Positions 9,264-17,401 of a stretch of DNA of 64,000 bases are shown in pieces. Positions within the stretch are counted from its first letter, which is position 1; the number at the start of each line of letters is the position of its first letter. Made by a program: the position numbers and the translations under genes. Source of the stretch: Pseudomonadaceae bacterium (lineage in GTDB: Bacteria > Pseudomonadota > Gammaproteobacteria > Pseudomonadales > Azotimanducaceae). The stretch lies in contig JANSXA010000006.1 in NCBI GenBank assembly GCA_024743175.1, positions 248,001 through 312,000 of the forward strand. Direction: 5' to 3'. The notes below the pieces were generated by a model, which did no database searches, had not been told where the DNA came from, and saw only the letters and a list, made by a program, of their open reading frames with translations.

Positions 9264-10661
9264 GTGGCCAACCTGAAAGCGCCTGATCTGGTACTGCAAC
9301 CGGTATCTGTTACACGAAAAATGTCGGCATCATTGCCGCGCCTGCGAGAAATTGCGCAAAGCAAAGGTCTGAAAATTCATCACCTGGGTGCGGGTTATCC
9401 TCACCCTGAAGTGACCGATCCGCGTGGTTTTATCGAACATCAGAATGCCTATTTTGACCATCTGCAGCAGGTGGAAGGGTTGAATGACCCTGAAGCACTG
9501 CCGGAATATCTGCGCGAGTCGTTTTCTTATGGGGATACCCTCGGACCGCGGACTACGAGAGAGGTGTTTGCGCAGGTGTATGGTGCAGACTGGGATATCG
9601 ACATCGATATCAGGAAGCTTATACCGACGGTCGGTGCAACTGGTGGTATCAACCTGATGTGCAGCCTCGCTGAGAGGCCGGGTACACCAGTGGCCTACAT
9701 TACCGATGCGCCAACTTATGCGGGATTTACAGCCCGTGTGTCCCTTTGTCAGCATGCGCGCATTTTCAGTGTCGATATGGACGAGGAAGGTGCGCTGCCG
9801 GATCAGTTTCGTGCACAGATTCTTGCAGCCCGTGAGCAGGGTTATTTTGTGCCGTTCTATTACACCGTGCCCGATGGCCACAACCCGGCAGGTTTTTCTT
9901 TCTCCCAGGCGCGCCGGGAAGCACTGCTCAACATCGCGCGAGAGGAAGGCATTCTGATTGTTGAAGATGCACCTTATCTCTATATCAACTTTGCGCCGTC
10001 ATCTGCGCGTCCGAAACCGTTTTTTGCCATGGCGCCGGAACAGACCGTGCATCTGTTCACCGGCTCAAAAATCGGCTTCCCTGGTCCCAGGGTGGGATTT
10101 TTATACAGCCAGGCGACCCTCACTATTGCTGATGGTAAAACCGTTGATCTGGCTGAGATGGCGTTGACCGAGGCCAGCTCTGACATTCTTTTTCAGAATC
10201 CTGCGGCACTGCGTGGATTTGAAGCCCTGCTGCACGATGCGCAATTTGAACCGATCAGCAGTATGTGGCTGCTGGCAGAAGAGAAATTAGGCGTTTATCG
10301 AGAGAACCGTGAGATTCTGTTGTCTGTTCTGGAAGAAAAACTGGGCCAGTATCCAGAGTATTTTTCCTGGACCCGGCCTGATGCAGGGTTTTTCTCTGTA
10401 TTTACCTTCAGGCAGTCCTCCATAAAAACTGACGACAGCTTTATAGAGTCGTTAGTGGCGCAATATGGTGTGGTTGCAATCCCGATGTATGATTTCTACC
10501 CCGCTGATGCAAAGGCGCGAGACCCTGACGCCGGTCTGAATCAGCTGCGCTTGAGCTTCTGCTTCAGCGAAAGCAAAGGTGAGGCCCGACGCGTTGACAT
10601 GCGCGAGGCAATAACTACGTTCTGTGATGCTGCATTGCAGCTGACGGGTCTTCAGAACTAG
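9264..10661 (+). CDS. Class I/II PLP-dependent aminotransferase
   Basis: A 465-residue fold-type I aminotransferase starting at GTG 9264. The PLP-site motifs are visible: DGHNPAGFSF (the usual NPxG loop), EDAPYLY (Asp contacting the pyridine nitrogen) and FTGSKIGFPGPRVGF, where the lysine forms the Schiff base. The pattern is closest to the LysN/MocR-type aminotransferase group. No substrate-specific context is present, because the neighbours are RsgA and, convergently, a CoA-binding protein. Its stop overlaps by 4 bp the stop end of the minus-strand gene at 10658, so the two genes are tail to tail with no terminator between them. Confidence 0.85.
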   Translation: MANLKAPDLVLQPVSVTRKMSASLPRLREIAQSKGLKIHHLGAGYPHPEVTDPRGFIEHQNAYFDHLQQVEGLNDPEALPEYLRESFSYGDTLGPRTTREVFAQVYGADWDIDIDIRKLIPTVGATGGINLMCSLAERPGTPVAYITDAPTYAGFTARVSLCQHARIFSVDMDEEGALPDQFRAQILAAREQGYFVPFYYTVPDGHNPAGFSFSQARREALLNIAREEGILIVEDAPYLYINFAPSSARPKPFFAMAPEQTVHLFTGSKIGFPGPRVGFLYSQATLTIADGKTVDLAEMALTEASSDILFQNPAALRGFEALLHDAQFEPISSMWLLAEEKLGVYRENREILLSVLEEKLGQYPEYFSWTRPDAGFFSVFTFRQSSIKTDDSFIESLVAQYGVVAIPMYDFYPADAKARDPDAGLNQLRLSFCFSESKGEARRVDMREAITTFCDAALQLTGLQN

Positions 10662-11146
10662 TCTTTTCTGCGCTGGGCGCTGATGCGTTCAGTGTTGAAT
10701 CCCAGCCAGTGCATGCGTCCCTGATAGCGCGCGTGCTCAATTTTGATACATTTGTCGACAATACATTGAACACCGCCGGCTTCAGCGATAGCGATACCTT
10801 CCGCGCTGATAACGCCAAATTGTAACCACAAATATTTTGCACCAATCTCAACAGCGGCTTCTGCAATTTCCGGCACGGCACTGCTGTCGCGAAATACGTC
10901 AACAACATCAATTGGTGTGGGGACATCCTGCAGCGCAGCAAAGCTTTTCAATCCGTAGATTTCATCTTCGCGTGGATTGACTGGTGTCACCTGATAGCCA
11001 TTGCGATGCATGTAGTAGCCAACAAAGTTGCTTGCGCGCAGTTCATTGGATGACATGCCAACAACAGCTATCTGTGGATGCTGCAGCGCAGCCATTATCG
11101 TTTCAGGCTGCTGCCAGGCTGATAAATCTGTGATGTCTACACTCAT
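10658..11146 (-). CDS. CoA-binding domain protein (YccU type)
   Basis: A 162-residue single-domain protein. The Rossmann-like CoA-binding fold is shown by IAVVGMSSNELRASNFVG (nucleotide loop), GYQVTPVNPREDEIYG and DVVDVFRDS, followed by a conserved KYLWLQFGVISAEG and ending with a C-terminal helix (VDKCIKIEH). This is the YccU/CoA_binding_2 family, whose members bind CoA or acyl-CoA and whose physiological role is poorly known. Its start overlaps the stop of metY by 4 bp. The two minus-strand genes therefore form one operon, which ties it loosely to sulfur amino acid synthesis. Confidence 0.88.
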   Translation of the reverse strand: MSVDITDLSAWQQPETIMAALQHPQIAVVGMSSNELRASNFVGYYMHRNGYQVTPVNPREDEIYGLKSFAALQDVPTPIDVVDVFRDSSAVPEIAEAAVEIGAKYLWLQFGVISAEGIAIAEAGGVQCIVDKCIKIEHARYQGRMHWLGFNTERISAQRRKD

Positions 11147-12444
11147 GATGTACTCTGGGTCAGTTGCGTCAATGCATAGTCGATGTCAGCGATCAGGTCC
11201 TGCGCGTCTTCGATGCCTATGGAAACTCGAATGGTCCCGGGGCCGATGCCGCTGGCCGCAAGCTCAGTATCGTTCAGCTGCCGATGTGTGGTGGTGGCAG
11301 GATGAATTACCAGGCTCTTGGCATCTCCGACGTTGGCCAGGTGGCTGAACAGCGACAGATTTTCAATAAAGCGAATGCCGGCCTGTCTGCCGCCGGCAAG
11401 ATCAAAACAGAACACGGCACCAGGTCCTTCGGGCAGATATTTTGCAACCAGATCGGCGTATCTGGAATCTTCAAGACCTGCGTAGTGCACGGCGGTCACC
11501 GCTTCGCACCCTTGCAGATGCCTGGCGATGGTCAGCGCATTGCTGACATGCTGGCGCATTCTCAGAGGCAGCGTCTCAATTCCCTGGGCAAGCATAAATG
11601 CGTTAAACGGGCTCATACACGCGCCCAGGTCGCGCAATGTTTCTGAACGCAGTTTCATCAGATAGCCAAAAGTGCCAAACGTTTCATGGAACTTAAGGCC
11701 ATGGTAAGCGGGAGACGGTTCGGCTATCACCGGGAAGCGCCCGTTAGACCAGTCGAACTCACCTGATTCAACCACTACACCGCCGATGGAGGTGCCGTGC
11801 CCACCCATGAACTTGGTGGCGGAGTGCACGACAATATCAGCCCCATATTTCAGTGGTTGGCACAGATAGGGTGTGGCAAAGGTGTTATCGATCATCAGCG
11901 GTATGTCTGCTGCGTGGGCTATTTCGGCAACACTCTCAATGTCGAAGATGCAGCCCGAAGGATTGCCGATGGTTTCTGCGAAACACAGTTTGGTATTTGA
12001 TTTAATGCCGTCCCGCCAGGCATTGTGATCGTCCGGATCAACAAACTCCAGTTCGACGCTCATTTTGCGCAACACGTGTTTAAACTGGGTGACACTGCCA
12101 CCATAAAGTGCTGCAGAGGCCAGCACGTGATCACCGGGTTCTAACAAAGTGAACAACGCTGCGTTCTGTGCGGCGAGGCCACTGGCAAACGCCACTGCAC
12201 CGACGCCACCTTCAAGGTTGGCGACACGCTCTTCAAACGCGGCAACGGTAGGGTTCATGATTCGGCTGTAGGTGTTGCCATATTCCTGCAAATTGAAGTA
12301 AGCCGCCGCAGATTCCGCATCTTCAAACACATAACTGGTCGTCTGATGTATAGGCATTGCCCTGGAGCCGGTTTGTGGATCAGGGCTAGCCCCTGCATGC
12401 ACAGCCCGGGTATGAAAGCCGGTAAATCTGGGGGGCACCGTCAT
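11143..12444 (-). CDS. metY: O-acetylhomoserine aminocarboxypropyltransferase (sulfhydrylase)
   Basis: A 433-residue PLP enzyme of the Cys/Met metabolism family. It makes homocysteine directly from O-acetylhomoserine and sulfide. The start (GFHTRAVHAG), the NTFATPYLCQP block, the PLP lysine region VVHSATKFMGGHGTSIGG and the C-terminal SLVIHPATTTHRQL ... GTIRVSIGIED follow the family closely. The length fits MetY (about 425-435) and is longer than cystathionine gamma-synthase (about 385). It is the first gene of a two-gene operon with the CoA-binding protein and is divergent from the PEGA gene at 12579. No SAM riboswitch was recognised in the 134 bp between them. Confidence 0.94.
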   Translation of the reverse strand: MTVPPRFTGFHTRAVHAGASPDPQTGSRAMPIHQTTSYVFEDAESAAAYFNLQEYGNTYSRIMNPTVAAFEERVANLEGGVGAVAFASGLAAQNAALFTLLEPGDHVLASAALYGGSVTQFKHVLRKMSVELEFVDPDDHNAWRDGIKSNTKLCFAETIGNPSGCIFDIESVAEIAHAADIPLMIDNTFATPYLCQPLKYGADIVVHSATKFMGGHGTSIGGVVVESGEFDWSNGRFPVIAEPSPAYHGLKFHETFGTFGYLMKLRSETLRDLGACMSPFNAFMLAQGIETLPLRMRQHVSNALTIARHLQGCEAVTAVHYAGLEDSRYADLVAKYLPEGPGAVFCFDLAGGRQAGIRFIENLSLFSHLANVGDAKSLVIHPATTTHRQLNDTELAASGIGPGTIRVSIGIEDAQDLIADIDYALTQLTQSTS

Positions 12445-12578
12445 TTTAAAGTTCCTTGCGTCTCACATTCCGTCAGCTTTCACCCTAGCTGCGAATAGGT
12501 CAGCAGGCAACACGCTGGCGATCATATAAGCCGCGATAGCGCTGGACGAGCCAGCCTGGGCAATGGGACCATGGCGGT

Positions 12579-14273
12579 ATGGATAACCGTATTAAAGTGG
12601 TCGTTACCCTGGCTATAGTGGCAGCGTCCTTCTGGCTCTATCACTATTTCGGCACAGCAACAGTCGCTGTGACCAGCGAACCAGCCGGCGCACAGGTCAT
12701 CGTAGACGGTCGCGTGCGCGGCGTTACACCGTTGTCGCGTCTGGAGCTGGACAGCGGCAGCCACCGTTTGGAAGTTGCCCATAGTTTTTATCAGACGCAT
12801 GTAGAGGGGTTGTCCCTGGATCGTGGTGATCACCTTGTCAGGCACTTCGTTCTGGAGGTTGGTGACGGCACGCTCTCGCTGTTATCGAATCCGCGTGGCG
12901 CCTGGGTCGAAGTCGACGGTGAGCGGCTGCCGGATCTGACTCCAACGACGTTGCAGACTACGGCAGGTGAACACACCATAGTGATGGGTCAGGCGGAACG
13001 ACGCGCCGTCGCCCAGGTGCATACGTTGAAAGCGCAGCAAACCCTGGAAGTAAATTTCAATCTGAACATAGATCCTCATGGCAGTTTGACGATGATGACG
13101 TCACCGCGGAACGCAAAGATTGAGTTTGTTGACAAAGATCTTGTGTATACACCACAGATGCGGTTGCCCATCGGCGAATATACCGTGCGTGTCAGCAGGC
13201 CTGGGTATGAGGCACAGACGTTTCGTTACACAGTGCAATATGGCGATAACCGGCACGATGTGAAGCTGGTCAGGGCATTCGGCGCTCTGGTGGTCACCAC
13301 TTCACCGGCAGACGCTGATGTCCAGGTCAGTTATGTTGAAGGTGGCAGAACACGCAGCAAAAGCTATTCCACAGATATGCAGTTACCTCTGGGCGCGCTG
13401 GAATTGCGCGCCCGTGCAATCGGCTACCGTACCGCGTTCCGCAAACTTGACCTCACCAGCCAGGGCGCCACGGTGCATTTTGATCTGGCAGCCATGCAGG
13501 TACAGGTCGGGCGTGTTTTTTCAGACGCTTTATCAGTGGGTGGTCAGGGTCCTGAACTTGTGGTCGTTCCGGCAGGTCGCTTTGTGATGGGCAATGCCAG
13601 TGGTCCGCCTTCAGAGCAGCCCGCGCATACGGTGGTCCTGTCACAGCCGTTTGCGGTGTCGAGATTTGAAGTCACCATCGGTGATTATCTGAAATACCTG
13701 CAGGATCGCGGCCTGGCATTACATGAACGTCTGGACTCTGCAGATGTCACTCATGCTGTGGCCTATGTGAGCCACGCTGATGCGACAGATTATGCAGACT
13801 GGTTGAGCGCACAAACCGGGCACAAGTATCGCCTGCCAACTGAAGCGGAATGGGAGTATGTCGCGCGTGCGGGTAGTCAGCAGACCTACTTTTTTGGTGA
13901 GGATCCAGAGCAGCTGTGTGCCTACGCCAATGTTTCTGATGCGGCGACCGGCAAAGTGTATCGCCAGTGGCAGACGCTGTCCTGCGACGATGGCCTGGTG
14001 CGTCCGGGTCCGGTCGGCACTTATCAACCCAATGAGTTTGGCGTTTACGACATTTACGGTAATGTTGCTGAATGGGTTGCAGACTGCGGCCTGCCTGAGT
14101 ATACCTTAGCGTCCGACGATGGAACCCACGCTTATACCGGTGGCAGCTGCTCCAGCCACGGCGTGCGCGGTGGGTCCTGGGATTCACAAGCCATTGAGGC
14201 CAGTTCGTCGTATCGTTTTTCCGTCAGCAGTGCCAACGATGATCGGGGCATACGCCTGCTGCGGGTGTTGTGA
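12579..14273 (+). CDS. Membrane-anchored PEGA repeats fused to formylglycine-generating-enzyme-like domain
   Basis: 564 residues. A transmembrane helix lies at residues 7-22. About four PEGA-type beta repeats follow, at about 30-75 (TSEPAGAQVIVDGRVRGVTP), 105-150, 170-215 and 233-285. A C-terminal FGE-sulfatase (SUMF1-like) domain spans about 330-564. The latter shows VVVPAGRFVMG, YRLPTEAEWEYVARAG, GVYDIYGNVAEWVADC and GVRGGSWD ... RGIRLLRVL. No sulfatase gene is nearby. Such domains also occur in non-catalytic or other oxidase roles, so a formylglycine-generating activity is not proven. The PEGA part is expected outside the inner membrane and may bind surface polymers. Confidence 0.85.
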   Translation: MDNRIKVVVTLAIVAASFWLYHYFGTATVAVTSEPAGAQVIVDGRVRGVTPLSRLELDSGSHRLEVAHSFYQTHVEGLSLDRGDHLVRHFVLEVGDGTLSLLSNPRGAWVEVDGERLPDLTPTTLQTTAGEHTIVMGQAERRAVAQVHTLKAQQTLEVNFNLNIDPHGSLTMMTSPRNAKIEFVDKDLVYTPQMRLPIGEYTVRVSRPGYEAQTFRYTVQYGDNRHDVKLVRAFGALVVTTSPADADVQVSYVEGGRTRSKSYSTDMQLPLGALELRARAIGYRTAFRKLDLTSQGATVHFDLAAMQVQVGRVFSDALSVGGQGPELVVVPAGRFVMGNASGPPSEQPAHTVVLSQPFAVSRFEVTIGDYLKYLQDRGLALHERLDSADVTHAVAYVSHADATDYADWLSAQTGHKYRLPTEAEWEYVARAGSQQTYFFGEDPEQLCAYANVSDAATGKVYRQWQTLSCDDGLVRPGPVGTYQPNEFGVYDIYGNVAEWVADCGLPEYTLASDDGTHAYTGGSCSSHGVRGGSWDSQAIEASSSYRFSVSSANDDRGIRLLRVL

Positions 14274-14310
14274 ACAGCGCAGATAATCCTCGAGAAACAG
14301 GAGAATAAAA

Positions 14311-15495
14311 ATGGGTGAGTTAGAAGAATTCAGAGCGCAAAGCCGCGCCTGGCTGGAAGCCAATTGTCCACTATCAATCCGATCAAATATGCCTGCAGAT
14401 GAATATCCCGGTGGTGGTCGCAACGCCCGCTACAAGAACCCTGACACCAAACTGTGGCTCGAGCGGTGTGCAGAGCAGGGTTATACCGTACCGGCGTGGC
14501 CTAAAGCTGTCGGTGGGGCAGGTCTGAATAAAGACCAGGCGGTCGTCTGGCAGGAAGAAATGCGCCGTATCAATGCGCGTCCACCGCTGGTGGGTATGGG
14601 TATCAGCATGATTGGCCCCGCGCTGCTGGAATATGGCACTGAAGAGCAACAACAGGAACACCTGCCCAAAATTGCCAGTGGTGCGATCTGGTGGTGCCAG
14701 GGCTACAGCGAGCCTGGGTCCGGCTCAGACCTTGCCAGCTTGCGCACCTCGGCGGTTGAAGATGGTGACGATTACATCATCAATGGCCAGAAAATCTGGA
14801 CCTCCGGTGCAGACAATGCTGACTGGATGTTCTGTCTGGTGCGCACCGACCCTGACGCGCCGAAACACGAAGGTATCAGTTTCATCCTGTTTGACATGAC
14901 TACCCCTGGCATCACGGTGAAACCCATCAAACTGATCAGCGGTCTGTCTCCGTTCTGCGAAACTTTTCTGGACAATGTGCGAGTACCCAAGGCAAACCTT
15001 GTGCATGAACTGAACAAAGGCTGGACCGTGGGTAAGCGACTGCTGCAATACGAGCGATCTTCAATTGGCGGCATTGGCGGTGGGCAGAAAGTGCGCTCCA
15101 TTGAAGATTACGCGAGTGAATATGTCGGCCTTGATGATTCCGGCAAGATTGCCGATCCGGCCTTGCGGGCTGATATTCTGAGACACCGTATGAACGACAA
15201 AGCGTTTGCCTTAACCACCAGGCGCAGCATGCAGGAATCTGCTACCGGCAAAGCACCGGGCGCGGTGTCCTCCATGTTCAAGTATTACGGCACCGAACAG
15301 AACATTGGTAAGTATGAGTTATTGTTGACCGCACTGGGTACACAGTCTCTGGGTTGGGAAGGTGACAGTTTTGCTGAAGATGAACTGACCACAACCCGGG
15401 CCTGGCTGCGATCCAAAGCGAATTCAATTGAAGGTGGCACCTCTGAAGTGCAGCTGAATATCATAGCCAAACGTGTTCTGGGTTTGCCGGACTAA
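14311..15495 (+). CDS. Acyl-CoA dehydrogenase
   Basis: A 394-residue FAD flavoenzyme that introduces a 2,3-double bond into an acyl-CoA. The family blocks are GYSEPGSGSDLASLRT (FAD/substrate loop), GQKIWTSGADNADWMFCLVRTD and the C-terminal SIEGGTSEVQLNIIAKRVLG. The ribosome site AGGAG sits about 10 bases before ATG 14311. The length suits the ordinary cytosolic homotetrameric type. Natural acyl chain preference cannot be read from the sequence. The catalytic base may be the Glu in the EGGTSE region or another acidic residue. It is followed 25 bp later by an exported MBL-fold hydrolase in the same direction. Confidence 0.93.
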   Translation: MGELEEFRAQSRAWLEANCPLSIRSNMPADEYPGGGRNARYKNPDTKLWLERCAEQGYTVPAWPKAVGGAGLNKDQAVVWQEEMRRINARPPLVGMGISMIGPALLEYGTEEQQQEHLPKIASGAIWWCQGYSEPGSGSDLASLRTSAVEDGDDYIINGQKIWTSGADNADWMFCLVRTDPDAPKHEGISFILFDMTTPGITVKPIKLISGLSPFCETFLDNVRVPKANLVHELNKGWTVGKRLLQYERSSIGGIGGGQKVRSIEDYASEYVGLDDSGKIADPALRADILRHRMNDKAFALTTRRSMQESATGKAPGAVSSMFKYYGTEQNIGKYELLLTALGTQSLGWEGDSFAEDELTTTRAWLRSKANSIEGGTSEVQLNIIAKRVLGLPD

Positions 15496-15520
15496 CAGGT
15501 TTTTATAAGGGAGAGGGGAA

Positions 15521-16483
15521 ATGGTGAGAACATTGATAGCAGCGCTGCTGCTTTGCTGGGGTAGTGCAGCAATCAGTCACGATGAAGTGGCTGATCGTGG
15601 CGATGGCCCGATGAATCTTGATGAGCTGATGGGCGCTTTCGGATGGGATTTTGAAACCGCAGAGATTCGTACCGAAAAAGTAGCTGACGGTTTGTATGTG
15701 CTGTTTGGCGTGGGCGGTAACATCGGCGTCAGCATTGGTGCCCAGGGGGTGCTGCTGGTAGATGATCAGTTTCCGCAGATGATGCCAAAAATCAGTGAGG
15801 CGATTCGCGACATTGGTGGTGGCGGCGTAGATTTTGCAATCAATACGCACTGGCACTTTGACCATGCCGAAGGCAACCTGGCGTTGGGCCCTGGTGGTAC
15901 CTGGCTGGTGAGTCAGGCCAATTCCCGCGACATGATGCTGGATGACCATGTCATCAACCTGGTGGCTGTACAGTACGAGCAGAAGGCTTACCCTAAAGCT
16001 GCACTGCCGGTGATCACCTATGACGACACCATGCAGTTTCATTTCAACGATCAGGAAATTGAGCTGCTGCATTTTGGACCCGCCCACACTACCGGCGATA
16101 CGGCGATCATTTTCCGCGGCAGCAATGCCGTGCACCTGGGTGATGTATTCAACCGTTCCGGTTACCCCTTTATTGATGCTGACAACGGTGGAGATCTGCG
16201 CGGCATGATTGAATTCTGTCAGTCAGTGCTCGACGCGATAGACGAAGACACCATTGTCATTCCCGGCCATGGCGAGGTGGCCGACTATGCTGCATTGCGC
16301 AGCTATATTGCCATGTTAGAAGATATGCACCAGAGCATTGGTAGCATGGTGAAGGCGGGTAGAACCCTGGCTGAAGTTATCGCCGCAAATCCAACAGAAG
16401 CGTATGACGATGAATTTGGCGATTCGTCTAACTTTGTTGATCGGGCGTATGCAAGCCTGTCCCGGGAGCAGTCTGCTGACTAG
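15521..16483 (+). CDS. Exported MBL-fold metallo-hydrolase
   Basis: A 320-residue protein with a short signal peptide (about residues 1-19, ending GSAAISH). It has the metallo-beta-lactamase superfamily zinc motif NTHWHFDHAEGN (H-x-H-x-D-H), then HFGPAHTTGDTAI (third ligand His), an Asp in VHLGDVFN and a final His in VIPGHGEVADY. The pattern resembles periplasmic class B3-like or glyoxalase-II-like hydrolases. Antibiotic hydrolysis should not be assumed from this. It has a strong GGGAGAGGGG ribosome site. It is convergent with the AEC transporter gene and only 11 bp away. Confidence 0.88.
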   Translation: MVRTLIAALLLCWGSAAISHDEVADRGDGPMNLDELMGAFGWDFETAEIRTEKVADGLYVLFGVGGNIGVSIGAQGVLLVDDQFPQMMPKISEAIRDIGGGGVDFAINTHWHFDHAEGNLALGPGGTWLVSQANSRDMMLDDHVINLVAVQYEQKAYPKAALPVITYDDTMQFHFNDQEIELLHFGPAHTTGDTAIIFRGSNAVHLGDVFNRSGYPFIDADNGGDLRGMIEFCQSVLDAIDEDTIVIPGHGEVADYAALRSYIAMLEDMHQSIGSMVKAGRTLAEVIAANPTEAYDDEFGDSSNFVDRAYASLSREQSAD

Positions 16484-16494
16484 CAGCTGCGTGC

Positions 16495-17376
16495 TTAAAA
16501 GGTCAGTGCCCAGCCTACCAGTAGAGGCAGGCTCAGCACGCTCATGATGGTGCTCTGCAGGATCACGGCGGCAACCTTGTCGGGTTCCCGATTGTATCGT
16601 TCGGCAAATACAAAATTGAACACTGCTGCCGGCATAGTGGCCTGCAGCAGCACAACGCCTGCCATTATGCCGGTCAGATCAAACAGGTAGATTGCTGCCA
16701 ACCCTAATACCAGGCCTATTGCCAGGCGCATGACAGCAACCGTCAGCGTCTCGCGGACGGAAGAAATGTTCAGACGGGCCAGCGAAGTGCCCAGCATCAG
16801 CAGCATCGCAGGTATGGTCAATCCACCCAGAATGCTGGTAGTGGCGTCAAACCAGCGGGGCATGGTTGTTTCTGTGGCCAGCACCGTGACCACCACCAGC
16901 ACCGCCCAGATCACCGGCTGTTTCAGCAGTTGGGTGGGATGGAACTCGCCAGAAGATACGGCGAGGCCAAGCGTGTACTGGGAGATCGAGTTGACAAAAA
17001 AGTACGCCATACCCAGGGCCAGGCCGGTTTCACCAAACGCCAGCAGCACAACGGGTAAACCCATATTGCCGCCATTTGGATGCACCAGTGCAGGCAGATA
17101 GGTGCGGTAGTTCCAGCCAGTAATTTTCAGGAAAGCCAGCGCCAGGCCGACGCTGCAGACAATCACAAACAAAGCAGCCAGTGCCATCTGCGCGAGAATC
17201 TCAAGTCCCGGTGAGTTTTCTGTCAGAGAAGAATAGATCAGACAGGGGCTGCCGACATACATGACAAGCGAGCTAACAGTCAGATTATCAAACGGCTGCT
17301 CGCGCCTGATCCAGATGTAGCCGACCCCGGCAATGATGAAAACCGGTGCAACAACGGTGAAAATTTCCTGCAGCAT
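16495..17376 (-). CDS. AEC family transporter
   Basis: A 293-residue hydrophobic protein with about ten predicted membrane segments split by a short central region. It starts MLQEIFTVVAPVFIIAGVGYIW, the typical opening of the auxin efflux carrier/malonate permease family, and contains the GGNMGLPVVLLAFGE motif expected near the substrate path. Family members carry organic acids and related anions. The substrate is not deducible here. It follows the carboxylesterase gene in the same direction with a gap of about 25 bp, so export or uptake of an ester hydrolysis product is possible. Confidence 0.88.
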   Translation of the reverse strand: MLQEIFTVVAPVFIIAGVGYIWIRREQPFDNLTVSSLVMYVGSPCLIYSSLTENSPGLEILAQMALAALFVIVCSVGLALAFLKITGWNYRTYLPALVHPNGGNMGLPVVLLAFGETGLALGMAYFFVNSISQYTLGLAVSSGEFHPTQLLKQPVIWAVLVVVTVLATETTMPRWFDATTSILGGLTIPAMLLMLGTSLARLNISSVRETLTVAVMRLAIGLVLGLAAIYLFDLTGIMAGVVLLQATMPAAVFNFVFAERYNREPDKVAAVILQSTIMSVLSLPLLVGWALTF

Positions 17377-17401
17377 GACTCGGCGGGGCCGCCAAAACTG
17401 C

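Noticed and set aside
12445-12578. SAM riboswitch before metY
   Set aside because: No recognisable SAM-I, SAM-II or SAM-IV core in the 134 bases between the divergent genes.
15521-16483. Possible beta-lactam resistance gene
   Set aside because: The MBL fold is shared by many hydrolases; sequence and context (acyl-CoA dehydrogenase) give no support for antibiotic hydrolysis.
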